A model generated the notes under the pieces. It saw only the letters and a list, made by a program, of their open reading frames with translations. It searched no databases and had not been told where the DNA came from. Both the position numbers and the translations under genes were made by a program. Of a stretch of 5,158 bases of DNA, positions 1-5,013 are shown piece by piece. Origin of the DNA: XYA12-FULL-58-9 sp001798605 (lineage in GTDB: Bacteria; Myxococcota; XYA12-FULL-58-9); the NCBI GenBank assembly GCA_036736205.1, contig DAINMX010000342.1, positions 1 to 5,158 of the forward strand. The letters run 5' to 3'. The stretch's first letter is position 1; every line of letters begins with the position of its first letter.

Positions 1-106
1 GCTATCGCCGAGTGGACCCGCGACCAGAACGCCCTGCACGCGTTCCGCGAGGCTGCGATGGACGCCTATTGGCACCATGGTCGAAACATTGAAGTGCCAC
101 CACCGG
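1..106 (+). pseudogene. Left fragment of an interrupted gene, probably an IS21-family istA of a second element
   Basis: Frame 1 is open from the window edge to the insertion point: 35 codons that end ...GRNIEVPPP. Alone it shows no catalytic motif. Joined to the right flank after removing the element and one CCGG copy, it continues in frame as NIEVPPPAVAQKYLDFG. That resembles the linker between the N-terminal HTH region and the DDE domain of many IstA proteins, where a segment like xVEVPxxTLxRF is followed by a Gly-rich turn and TVRVAD. In its present state the frame runs into the element and stops at about 157-159, giving a short chimeric tail. The real start lies upstream of the window. 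The link to istA rests mainly on the right half; the residues before GRNIEVP are not recognised by themselves. Confidence 0.6.
103..106. repeat. Target-site duplication CCGG, left copy
   Basis: CCGG directly precedes the TG of the left end and recurs directly after the CA of the right end (5035-5038). Four bases is within the IS21 range. A 4-bp match could be chance and CCGG is palindromic, but collapsing the two copies also restores the host reading frame, which raises confidence. Confidence 0.75.
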
Positions 107-127
107 TGAAACTGAGATCCACTTTTG
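107..127 (+). repeat. Left terminal inverted repeat
   Basis: The left end begins TGAAACTGAGATCCACT and matches the inverse of 5014-5034 at 18 of 21 positions, differing at positions 3, 18 and 20. The core GAGATCCAC lies 7 bases inside the end, as it does at the other end. IS21 elements typically start with TG and end with CA, as here. The similarity extends outwards through the duplicated CCGG because that target sequence is itself palindromic. Confidence 0.88.
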
Positions 128-137
128 GGTATCTGGA

Positions 138-146
138 GAGATCCAC
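138..146 (+). repeat. Second copy of the terminal core GAGATCCAC inside the left end
   Basis: The 9-base core of the inverted repeat (114-122) recurs exactly at 138-146, in the same orientation, 24 bases further in. IS21 elements carry several repeated sites at each end that serve as transposase-binding sites, so this is probably a second IstA site. The right end has only a looser relative, GGGATCCAA on the minus strand at 4958-4950. Confidence 0.6.
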
Positions 147-153
147 CAAAGTT

Positions 154-173
154 GCATGATTCGAATAGCATGC
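154..173. repeat. Near-palindrome with an ATTCGAAT centre near the left end
   Basis: GCATGATTCGAATAGCATGC has 5-base outer arms (GCATG/CATGC) around a perfect 8-base palindrome, ATTCGAAT; a two-base asymmetry (AG) breaks full symmetry. It lies just inside the repeated IstA-site cores. Such a palindrome is the kind of site a dimeric HTH protein could bind, but nothing in the sequence says which protein, if any, uses it. Confidence 0.35.
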
Positions 174-210
174 AGAGGAAGTACCGGTTTGCCAAGGTTG
201 GATTTCGTTT

Positions 211-241
211 CAGGGCCGGAGGCCCTGGCTTTTGTTCTTTG
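211..241 (+). terminator. Possible plus-strand terminator: GC hairpin followed by a T-rich stretch
   Basis: CAGGGCC-GGA-GGCCCTG (211-227) forms a perfect 7-bp stem with a three-base loop, followed by GCTTTTGTTCTTTG. Read on the plus strand this resembles a weak intrinsic terminator facing transcription that enters from the host gene on the left. The T-tract is interrupted by G and C, so efficiency is uncertain. On the minus strand no T-run follows, so it would not end the element's own operon by this mechanism. Confidence 0.4.
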
Positions 242-278
242 TTCTCATCGGAGATGAACAATGGTTGGATTTGGTTCG

Positions 279-304
279 AGGGCCGGAGGCCCTGGCCTTT
301 GTTC
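279..304 (+). terminator. Second possible plus-strand terminator in the next repeat unit
   Basis: AGGGCC-GGA-GGCCCT (279-293) repeats the hairpin with a 6-bp stem, followed by GGCCTTTGTTC. It is the equivalent of the hairpin at 211-227 in the neighbouring repeat unit. The T-tract is shorter, so it is the weaker of the two. Confidence 0.3.
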
Positions 305-462
305 TCATTGGAGATAACCAACGGTTGGATTTGGTTGTTGCGAGACGTTGTTTGGGCGGCTTCGCGCAATTGCGGAGGGGCTGCGGCGGGGCTGATGGAA
401 CGAAGGAAGCTGTGACGACGCACGGAGGGATGGCGAGCTGATGCGCTGGCCAGTTCAAGATT

Positions 463-864
463 TCATGGGATGGATTCACCCTCCAGCCAAGCCACCGCCT
501 CGGGTGGGCCTTCTGGCGACAACGACAACACCTGATGGAAGCCATCCGACGCGTGTCTGCCGAAGGGGCGATAAGCAACCAGGTCTAGTGCATAGAGGCG
601 TTTGAGCGTATGCCGGAGTGCGTCGTCCCCGATCCCGAGAGCCTGGCCAATACGGTCACGGCGATACCAACTAACGCCCTGTGGGTTGGCGACCAGGCAT
701 AGGAAGCTGTAGACCGCGAGGTCCTCGGTGGTGAGAAGTTCGAGCCAGCCCTGTTTGCGCAGGTGGGCGTCCAACCACCCGAAGCCAGAAGGCCCGATGC
801 GGCGCACCCGCTCTGGCCGTGGCACGACCACCCGTGCAGAGTGTGTTTCTCTTTGGGCCGTCAT
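463..864 (-). CDS. Small winged-helix-like DNA-binding protein, last gene of the element
   Basis: A 133-residue protein. It starts with an ATG at 864 that overlaps the istB stop as ATGA, so translation is probably coupled to istB; an AGGAG lies 10 bases upstream. Roughly residues 28-105 look like one compact helical domain: a segment starting FGWLDAHLRKQGWLELL, then helices with LAVYSFLCLVANPQGVSWY, then IGQALGIGDDALRHTLKRL, which has the spacing of a helix-turn-helix recognition unit, then LDLVAYRPFG as a possible wing. Seen: helix-turn-helix-like pattern, basic N-terminus rich in Arg, no signal peptide or membrane segment. The arrangement recalls winged-helix modules of regulators and replication initiators, but no specific family is recognised. 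As last gene of the operon it may be a regulator of the element or an accessory DNA-binding factor; that role is inference. Confidence 0.75.
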   Translation of the reverse strand: MTAQRETHSARVVVPRPERVRRIGPSGFGWLDAHLRKQGWLELLTTEDLAVYSFLCLVANPQGVSWYRRDRIGQALGIGDDALRHTLKRLYALDLVAYRPFGRHASDGFHQVLSLSPEGPPEAVAWLEGESIP

Positions 865-1775
865 GGTGTTCTGTCTCCTTTCCTGCTGCCAGGTGTTCGC
901 TTCCTCGATGAGCGTTTGGCAGCGGTCTTCTTCTCCGTAGCCTTGCTGGCTGTCGCCGTGGATATATTGGCCTTCTTCTTGTTCTGGTTCAGCTTCTTTG
1001 ATTCCTCGAGCCGCCAGCTCGGTCCCTTGATGTTGATCACTGTCGAATGATGCACCATCCGATCTACGACCGCCGTGGTGACCAAAGGGTCACCCAAGTA
1101 ATGGCCGAGTTGCTCGAAGTCGATGTTCGTGGTCAACACGGTCGAGCGTTTGGTGTACCTACCGTCGATGACTTTGAAGAACAGGGCCGCATTTCTGGCG
1201 TCTTCTTGCTCGAGGCGATCAAATCCTAGCTCGTCGATGACCAGGAGCTCCGGGTTGAGGTATCGCTTGAGTTTTTGCTCCAGCGAGTCGTCAGCCAGGG
1301 AGGCAAAGAGCACCGTTAGCATTTCGGCGGCGGTGGTGTAACGGACCCGGTAACCGTGCTTGCAACCTTCGAGCGCCAATGTCTTGGCGATGTGGCTCTT
1401 ACCCGTCCCGCTGTTGCCGGCCAGAATGACGCCCTGGTGCCGGGATACGAAGCTCATTGTCGAAAGCTCCAGAATTTGGTTTCGGTCGAGCCCAGGTTGG
1501 AAGTCGAAATCAAAATCGTTCAGCGTCTTGCGCTCAGGGAGCTTGGAGTCAACGATTCGACGTTCGACTCGCCGCTCACGCTGATATTGGGCCTGCGCCT
1601 CGAACAAACGAAGCAGCATCTGCGTTGCCGAGGATTGCCCCTTGTTGAGGCGGTCCAGCTCATTATCCAGAAGCTCACTGACCTTCGAAAGCTTCATCTC
1701 CTTCAGGCAGCTCTGAATCTGTTGCTGTTGGGCCGTGGTCTCCACCACACGGGCGTTGTTCTTCCGGGTCATCAT
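861..1775 (-). CDS. istB: IstB-like AAA+ ATPase, transposition helper protein
   Basis: 304 residues. IstB proteins are AAA+ ATPases, related to DnaC, that assemble on target DNA and stimulate the IstA transposase; they act in the cytoplasm on DNA. Visible here: an N-terminal helical region (about 15-75), the sequence leading to Walker A GNSGTGKS at 120-127 (Lys126), Walker B LLVIDE at 177-182, a TTN sensor-like stretch at 215-217, and VDRM.HH at about 237-243, matching the conserved (V/A)DR(L/M)xHH region. Start: two adjacent ATGs at 1775 and 1772 follow AGGAG (1784-1780); spacing slightly favours 1772, and the difference is one residue. Upstream codons in this frame overlap istA and have no ribosome site. 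It overlaps the istA end by 101 bases, far more than a simple coupling overlap. Odd: the last 45 residues form a Lys/Arg-rich tail (16 K/R, two acidic) beyond the usual length of about 250. All nucleotide-binding residues are intact. Confidence 0.95.
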   Translation of the reverse strand: MMTRKNNARVVETTAQQQQIQSCLKEMKLSKVSELLDNELDRLNKGQSSATQMLLRLFEAQAQYQRERRVERRIVDSKLPERKTLNDFDFDFQPGLDRNQILELSTMSFVSRHQGVILAGNSGTGKSHIAKTLALEGCKHGYRVRYTTAAEMLTVLFASLADDSLEQKLKRYLNPELLVIDELGFDRLEQEDARNAALFFKVIDGRYTKRSTVLTTNIDFEQLGHYLGDPLVTTAVVDRMVHHSTVINIKGPSWRLEESKKLNQNKKKANISTATASKATEKKTAAKRSSRKRTPGSRKGDRTP

Positions 1776-3327
1776 GCTTCTCCTGGGTTGGGTGGGGCTC
1801 CGGTTGTGGGTCATCCAACAGGACGCCGTACTCGGAGAGACTACGCTGCTCGATTCGCGGCAGGGCGTCGCGGAACCGCTTCGCACTTTCCTGATGCAGG
1901 CACTGCTCCAGGGTCCGCGGCCGGAAACGTGCTTTGAGTATCCGTTCCACCGCCAGGCAGTCGTAGGCGTGGTAGCGCATGGCATGCACCAGCGCTTGGT
2001 GGATATCGTTGCTGTTGTACGTATCTTTCTGAATCAAGATCTGCCGGGCGTGATAACCGCTGTTGCGTGGGAAGCTCTTCTGCAAGCCTTTCAGGAAATC
2101 CTCACTCGTCTCCCCCAGCGCGAGAAAGGTGTCGCGCACCGACTCCAGGCCGTAGCGCACCTTCTTGGCATGGGCCCTATGCTCAGGGAGCTCCCGCGTC
2201 TTGTGGGCTGAGTCCGGCTGACGCTCGTGACGGGCGACCTCGCGGATATCCGGACTGTAGACCACAATTTCGTTCTCGCTTACTTTCACCGTCATTATCT
2301 CACCCACGTATTCGTAGGCCACCGAGTAGCGGTTCGTGAGCCACTCGACGAAGCCGTCCATAGAACAAACCCGAAAGCCGACCGCCGAGGTGTCATATGG
2401 ATGCAGCGGCAGCGCCTGAAGCGCCGATGTCTCCTCGGACAAAAACAACTCCAGCGGTGCCCGTTGAGTGGTGTCGTGGATGTGTGGGTCGGAACGATTC
2501 GCCAGCCACCACTGCGCTGTCTGGCGCACGTCATCGAGGTCGACGAAGGTACGCCCGTTGAGCAGGTTGCCTTCCACGTATTGAAAAGGTGCCTCCACCT
2601 TTCCTTTCGTTTGTGGTCGCCTGCGCTGGCAGGCGACCGGACGGCAATGGTAGTGCGTGATGAATTGAAGAAACGCAGGATTGTAGATCGGCTGGTTGGC
2701 CTCCCAGCGAAGCACCACCGTCTTCTCGCTGTCGTAGAGGCAATGCTGGGGAACGCCGCCAAAATATTCGAAGGCCGTTCGGTGACGTCGAATCAATGTG
2801 TGAAAATCTCGATGCTCCACAAAATCGATGTACTGTCGACGTGAGAAACCCAGGACATACGAGAAGCACAACACTTTGAGCGATTCGCCATTGCACAGCT
2901 TCAGCGTGTAGGGACTCCAATCCATTTGCCCCTGCTCGCCGGGTTCGGTCTCGAAGCGTACGATCGGTTCACGCTTGGGCTTGGGGCGAAGTGCATGCAG
3001 CTTTTCGCGCAGGATCGAGATTCCTCCCTGGTAACCTGCGTTTTGCAGCTCTTCAAAAACTCGCTGGCCTTTGATGTTTGGATATTTTTCCAGCAGCGCA
3101 TCCATCTGCGGTATGTACTTGTCCAACTTGCTCGACCTGGGCACGCGGGTCTTTTTTGACACCAAGTCGTGACCTTCCTGCCGCTGTTGGCTGACTCTCT
3201 TCAATACCCTGCGAACTGTGTTGCGGCTGATGCCCAGCTCCTTGGCTAAACTTCGAGCTGACCGCCCCGCCTGGTGCCGAGTCACTACAAGATTTTCTAA
3301 CTCTTCACGACTGCTGTACGATGTCAT
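1675..3327 (-). CDS. istA: IstA-like DDE transposase of the IS21 family
   Basis: 550 residues from the ATG at 3327, chosen because AAGGA (3339-3335) stands 7 bases upstream; an ATG at 3357 in the same frame has its purine run directly against it and would add 10 residues. IstA binds the element ends and performs cleavage and strand transfer. Visible domains: an N-terminal helix-turn-helix at about 27-44 (SLAKELGISRNTVRRVLKR), a second helical segment at 70-110, then the RNase H-like DDE core with Asp136 in GEQGQMDWS, Asp199 in CLYDSEKTVV and Glu245 in TKGKVEAPFQYVEG. The order and surroundings match IS21 transposases. After a conserved-looking end (SEYGVLL) comes a 46-residue acidic tail (15 D/E, two basic) that is partly encoded in the 101-base overlap with istB. 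The start overlaps the ParB-like gene by 23 bases, suggesting coupled translation. No stop or frameshift is seen, so it should be functional. Confidence 0.95.
   Translation of the reverse strand: MTSYSSREELENLVVTRHQAGRSARSLAKELGISRNTVRRVLKRVSQQRQEGHDLVSKKTRVPRSSKLDKYIPQMDALLEKYPNIKGQRVFEELQNAGYQGGISILREKLHALRPKPKREPIVRFETEPGEQGQMDWSPYTLKLCNGESLKVLCFSYVLGFSRRQYIDFVEHRDFHTLIRRHRTAFEYFGGVPQHCLYDSEKTVVLRWEANQPIYNPAFLQFITHYHCRPVACQRRRPQTKGKVEAPFQYVEGNLLNGRTFVDLDDVRQTAQWWLANRSDPHIHDTTQRAPLELFLSEETSALQALPLHPYDTSAVGFRVCSMDGFVEWLTNRYSVAYEYVGEIMTVKVSENEIVVYSPDIREVARHERQPDSAHKTRELPEHRAHAKKVRYGLESVRDTFLALGETSEDFLKGLQKSFPRNSGYHARQILIQKDTYNSNDIHQALVHAMRYHAYDCLAVERILKARFRPRTLEQCLHQESAKRFRDALPRIEQRSLSEYGVLLDDPQPEPHPTQEKHDDPEEQRPCGGDHGPTATDSELPEGDEAFEGQ
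1780..1784 (-). promoter_or_regulatory. Ribosome binding site of istB
   Basis: AGGAG on the minus strand lies 4 bases before the ATG at 1775 and 7 bases before the ATG at 1772. It sits inside the istA coding region and fixes the start of istB within that overlap, excluding the longer in-frame extension up to 1985. Confidence 0.7.
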
Positions 3328-4321
3328 CTTGCTGTCCTTGGACCGCCGACAGTGCATCCTTCAACGCCTGACTCGCCCGATGGCCGGCGCGATACGCCTG
3401 ACCAAACGCAGGTGCCAGAACGAGCACATCTGCGGGACGCAGTTGAGACAGGCCAGGGGGGCCAACCGCCGACACAATCCGAGCGCACACCCACTCCATG
3501 CGAGAGAGTTCCACAAGAAGTTGGTTACCGACCTTGGCAAGCCGTGGATCCCGCACCACCTTTGCGGGACTTTTCTCCTGCGCAGACAAAGCCTCACGGG
3601 GTGAACGCAATATCTGCTCTTGCTTCTCACGACTCGATGCAAGCAACAGGTCCACCAGCAACACCACTTCACGGCTCCCAAGACATTGCTCGCTGACCAC
3701 TGCCAGCACACGTTCCTGCGTGCCGCGCGGCACACGCGCCAACTCTCGTCCCATGGTTCCGGTGATCAAACCCAAGCGCAGCTGCGATTGAACCTCATCG
3801 CTCAGTCGCTCAACCAACGAGAGACGACGACTGACCCAGCTACGATCTCTTCCCAAGAGATGCCCAACCTCTACTTGAGTGAGACCATCCTCGCGACACA
3901 GTGCATGAACCACCCATCCCTCCTCCAGATCGTTAACCGATCGCGCCACCCAGTTCAGACACAGCAACGCTGCTTTCGCTGCCCGAACCCCAAGTTTCAA
4001 TGCCCGAACCCGCAGTGAGATTTTGCCGAGCGCCCGACTCGCTCGCAGCCGTTTGAAACCGTCCAGAAGCTCGTAACCACCTTCGGCGTTTCGGCAGACC
4101 ACCACCGGAGACATCTGCCCGTAACGTTCCAGGGACGCGCTCATTTGTTTCTCCGCATGCGGATTCACCACGCGTAGGTTTGCGAAAGCATCGCCGATCT
4201 CCTCGAGTGATAGCATCTGCTCGCCATACTCGTTCCCGGAGCCTGCGTTCTGCCCACCGTCATCATGAGGGCGTTCCGCGGCGATACGGGTTGGCTCTTC
4301 GACAGTCTTTCGCTCATCCAT
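3305..4321 (-). CDS. ParB/Spo0J-like DNA-binding protein (ParB N-domain plus HTH) encoded in the transposon
   Basis: 338 residues from the ATG at 4321, which has GAGG 8 bases upstream; a GTG at 4330 in the same frame would add three residues. Roughly residues 38-109 look like a ParB N-terminal domain: SLEEIG..., an (M/Q)SPVVV strand, then YELLDGFKRLRASRALG (about 83-99). That matches the ParB box that in canonical ParB reads GERRxRA and takes part in CTP binding; here it is GFKRLRA. A helix-turn-helix follows at about 147-166 (LTQVEVGHLLGRDRSWVSRRL), as in ParB and Spo0J. The remaining part, about 170-338, is mostly helical and not recognised. No ParA-like gene is in the element, so classical partition is unlikely. 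Lying directly upstream of and overlapping istA, it may regulate transposition, mark the ends or load onto target DNA; these are inferences. It is not a KorB or RepB that can be named from sequence alone. Confidence 0.85.
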   Translation of the reverse strand: MDERKTVEEPTRIAAERPHDDGGQNAGSGNEYGEQMLSLEEIGDAFANLRVVNPHAEKQMSASLERYGQMSPVVVCRNAEGGYELLDGFKRLRASRALGKISLRVRALKLGVRAAKAALLCLNWVARSVNDLEEGWVVHALCREDGLTQVEVGHLLGRDRSWVSRRLSLVERLSDEVQSQLRLGLITGTMGRELARVPRGTQERVLAVVSEQCLGSREVVLLVDLLLASSREKQEQILRSPREALSAQEKSPAKVVRDPRLAKVGNQLLVELSRMEWVCARIVSAVGPPGLSQLRPADVLVLAPAFGQAYRAGHRASQALKDALSAVQGQQDDIVQQS

Positions 4322-4336
4322 CGGCTCCACCTCTCG

Positions 4337-4708
4337 CTAGGGCCGCTGTCGTACCTGCCCTCGGCGACCGCAACGGCAACAACAGGCCTCGTCGGGAAGC
4401 ATTTTGATGCCAGATGGAGCATCAGAGCCACAGGTTGATCTATTACAACATTCAAGATGTTGTTTCGGCACCCTCCCGTTGCGTTCTCGCTCTCGAAAGG
4501 CAGCCATCGCGGCTGCGCGACGCACCTTCCCTTCGTGTTTGGCGATGTAGGTCGCCTGAGCCGAACGGCATTGGCGTCGTCGTGCCGTCGAACGGCACCC
4601 ATCCGAGCAATAGCGTTGACCGTGAAAGCATCCCTTGCAGAGGAAGAACCTTCTTCTGCATTCCTTACAAGTGATTGCCCAGATCCGAATAGCCACGGCC
4701 TCGCACAA
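4337..4708 (-). CDS. Small Cys-rich zinc-ribbon-like protein, first gene of the element
   Basis: 123 residues with 15 Cys in two clusters. The N-terminal cluster is C14-x2-C17-x6-C24-x2-C27-x6-C34-x3-C38 (TCKEC, LCKGC, GQRYCSDGC), the pattern of a treble-clef or double zinc-binding module. It is followed by an Arg/Ala-rich helical stretch (about 38-80), and a second cluster lies near the end (C87, C88, C93, C109-C111, C113). Small proteins with the same GQRYCS motif and a basic helix are familiar beside transposases in Proteobacteria; that is recollection, not a search. The best frame start is TTG at 4708, or GTG at 4696; neither has a clear Shine-Dalgarno site, and no in-frame ATG occurs before the first Cys pair, so the start is uncertain. 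The stop lies 15 bases before the ParB-like ATG, so the two genes are probably co-transcribed. Function is unknown; nucleic-acid or protein binding through zinc is the likely mode. Confidence 0.75.
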   Translation of the reverse strand: MCEAVAIRIWAITCKECRRRFFLCKGCFHGQRYCSDGCRSTARRRQCRSAQATYIAKHEGKVRRAAAMAAFRERERNGRVPKQHLECCNRSTCGSDAPSGIKMLPDEACCCRCGRRGQVRQRP

Positions 4709-4730
4709 GCCGAGATGGAAACTGGACGAG

Positions 4731-4770
4731 GGCCGTCTTATGTGCGACGAACAACTCGTCGCCCACGGCC
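4731..4770. promoter_or_regulatory. Nested inverted repeat upstream of the first gene
   Basis: The inner dyad GCGACGA-ACAAC-TCGTCGC (4744-4762) is a perfect 7-bp stem with a five-base loop; the outer arms GGCCGT (4731-4736) and ACGGCC (4765-4770) also pair. Its edge lies 22 bases before the putative TTG start at 4708. It could be an operator for one of the element's DNA-binding proteins or an mRNA leader hairpin. Confidence 0.55.
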
Positions 4771-4783
4771 TCGTGGAGACACA

Positions 4784-4815
4784 GGGGGACTCGGAGGTAG
4801 ACGCTCCGGTCCCCC
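4784..4815. promoter_or_regulatory. Strong 12-bp hairpin in the operon leader
   Basis: GGGGGAC-T-CGGAG (4784-4796) pairs with CTCCGGTCCCCC (4804-4815) over 12 base pairs with a single bulged base and a seven-base loop, GTAGACG. It is not followed by a T-run on either strand, so it is not a standard terminator. An mRNA structure that limits translation or blocks incoming transcription, or a protein-binding site, are possible readings. Confidence 0.55.
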
Positions 4816-4949
4816 GCCTCTCGACTGCAACTACTGGCTATCAGCGTCTGTCGAGTTCCCGCATTTCTTGGCAAGCACCCTGTCTGGCACACTGGAACCT
4901 TTTCGTGAACAGAGGAAGGGCACTTCTTGAGCACGCCCCAGCAGCGAAG

Positions 4950-4958
4950 TTGGATCCC
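4950..4958 (-). repeat. Degenerate internal copy of the terminal core at the right end
   Basis: On the minus strand this reads GGGATCCAA, matching 7 of 9 bases of the core GAGATCCAC in the inverted repeat. It is 76 bases inside the end. It may be the right-end counterpart of the exact internal copy at 138-146, but a 7 of 9 match is weak. Confidence 0.3.
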
Positions 4959-5013
4959 TACTTCTCCACTTCCGCCACCTCCACAACACCGGTCGGGTGG
5001 GTCACTTCACCGG

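Larger units (their letters stand above)
196..343 (+). repeat. Tandem repeat of about 60 bp (two full copies and a partial third) with internal GC hairpins
   Basis: Units start at GGTTGGATTT at 196, 263 and 323. Each full copy reads GGTTGGATTT, then GGGCCGGAGGCCCTGGC, then TTTGTTCTCAT and a GGAGAT segment. The first unit is 67 bases and the second 60; the 7-base difference is a local doubling of TTTGTTC in the first unit. The third copy fades after GGTTGGATTTGGTT. Each full copy holds two dyads, AGGGCC-GGA-GGCCCT and a weaker GTT.CTC/GAG..AAC pair. The repeat lies downstream of the last gene and before the left inverted repeat. No protein is convincingly encoded. Possible roles are protein-binding sites near the end or transcription stop signals. 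Confidence 0.8.
160..462. other. Non-coding left tail of the element
   Basis: About 300 bases between the end of the small winged-helix gene and the left terminal sites. It holds the tandem repeat with its hairpins (196-343). From about 344 to 462 nothing further is recognised: no RNA gene, promoter or conserved protein. Several open frames cross it on both strands, but they translate the nucleotide repeat into low-complexity peptide and have no supporting start signals or family features. Confidence 0.6.
4709..5013 (-). promoter_or_regulatory. Leader region of the element operon
   Basis: About 300 bases between the first gene and the right inverted repeat. The operon promoter should be here, since all five genes run away from it, but no convincing -35/-10 pair could be picked by eye. 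It holds the hairpins at 4731-4770 and 4784-4815. Closer to the end are a degenerate copy of the terminal core (4950-4958) and repeated CACCGG words (4987-4992, 5008-5013). Plus-strand open frames that cross it show no family features. Confidence 0.5.

Noticed and set aside
196..343. CRISPR-like array
   Set aside because: The repeated units are contiguous and about 60 bases, with no unique spacers between short repeats and no cas genes.
125..441. Plus-strand open frames through the left end and repeat
   Set aside because: They begin inside the inverted repeat region and translate the nucleotide repeat into low-complexity Trp/Gly/Arg peptide; no ribosome site was seen.
210..578. Minus-strand open frame of 122 codons across the tandem repeat, with a repeated peptide around SPMRTK
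   Set aside because: The peptide repeat simply follows from a 60-base repeat being a multiple of three. The frame overlaps the supported winged-helix gene and has no family features.
861..1985. Longer istB reading frame starting at 1985
   Set aside because: The upstream 70 codons are out of frame with conserved istA sequence, do not resemble an IstB N-terminus, and the AGGAG at 1784-1780 marks the start at 1775 or 1772.
1356..2844. Several plus-strand open frames of 150-205 codons antisense to istA and istB
   Set aside because: They are shadows of the conserved IstA and IstB coding frames and show no motifs of their own.
3305..4321. Plasmid or chromosome partition locus
   Set aside because: A ParB-like domain is present, but there is no ParA ATPase, no obvious parS cluster, and the gene is embedded in a transposase operon inside the element ends.
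4682..4773. Direct repeat CCACGGCCTCG (4693-4703 and 4763-4773) and GATCCGAATAGC resembling 158-169
   Set aside because: One copy of each lies in coding sequence and the words are short and GC-rich; chance is a sufficient explanation without comparison to relatives.
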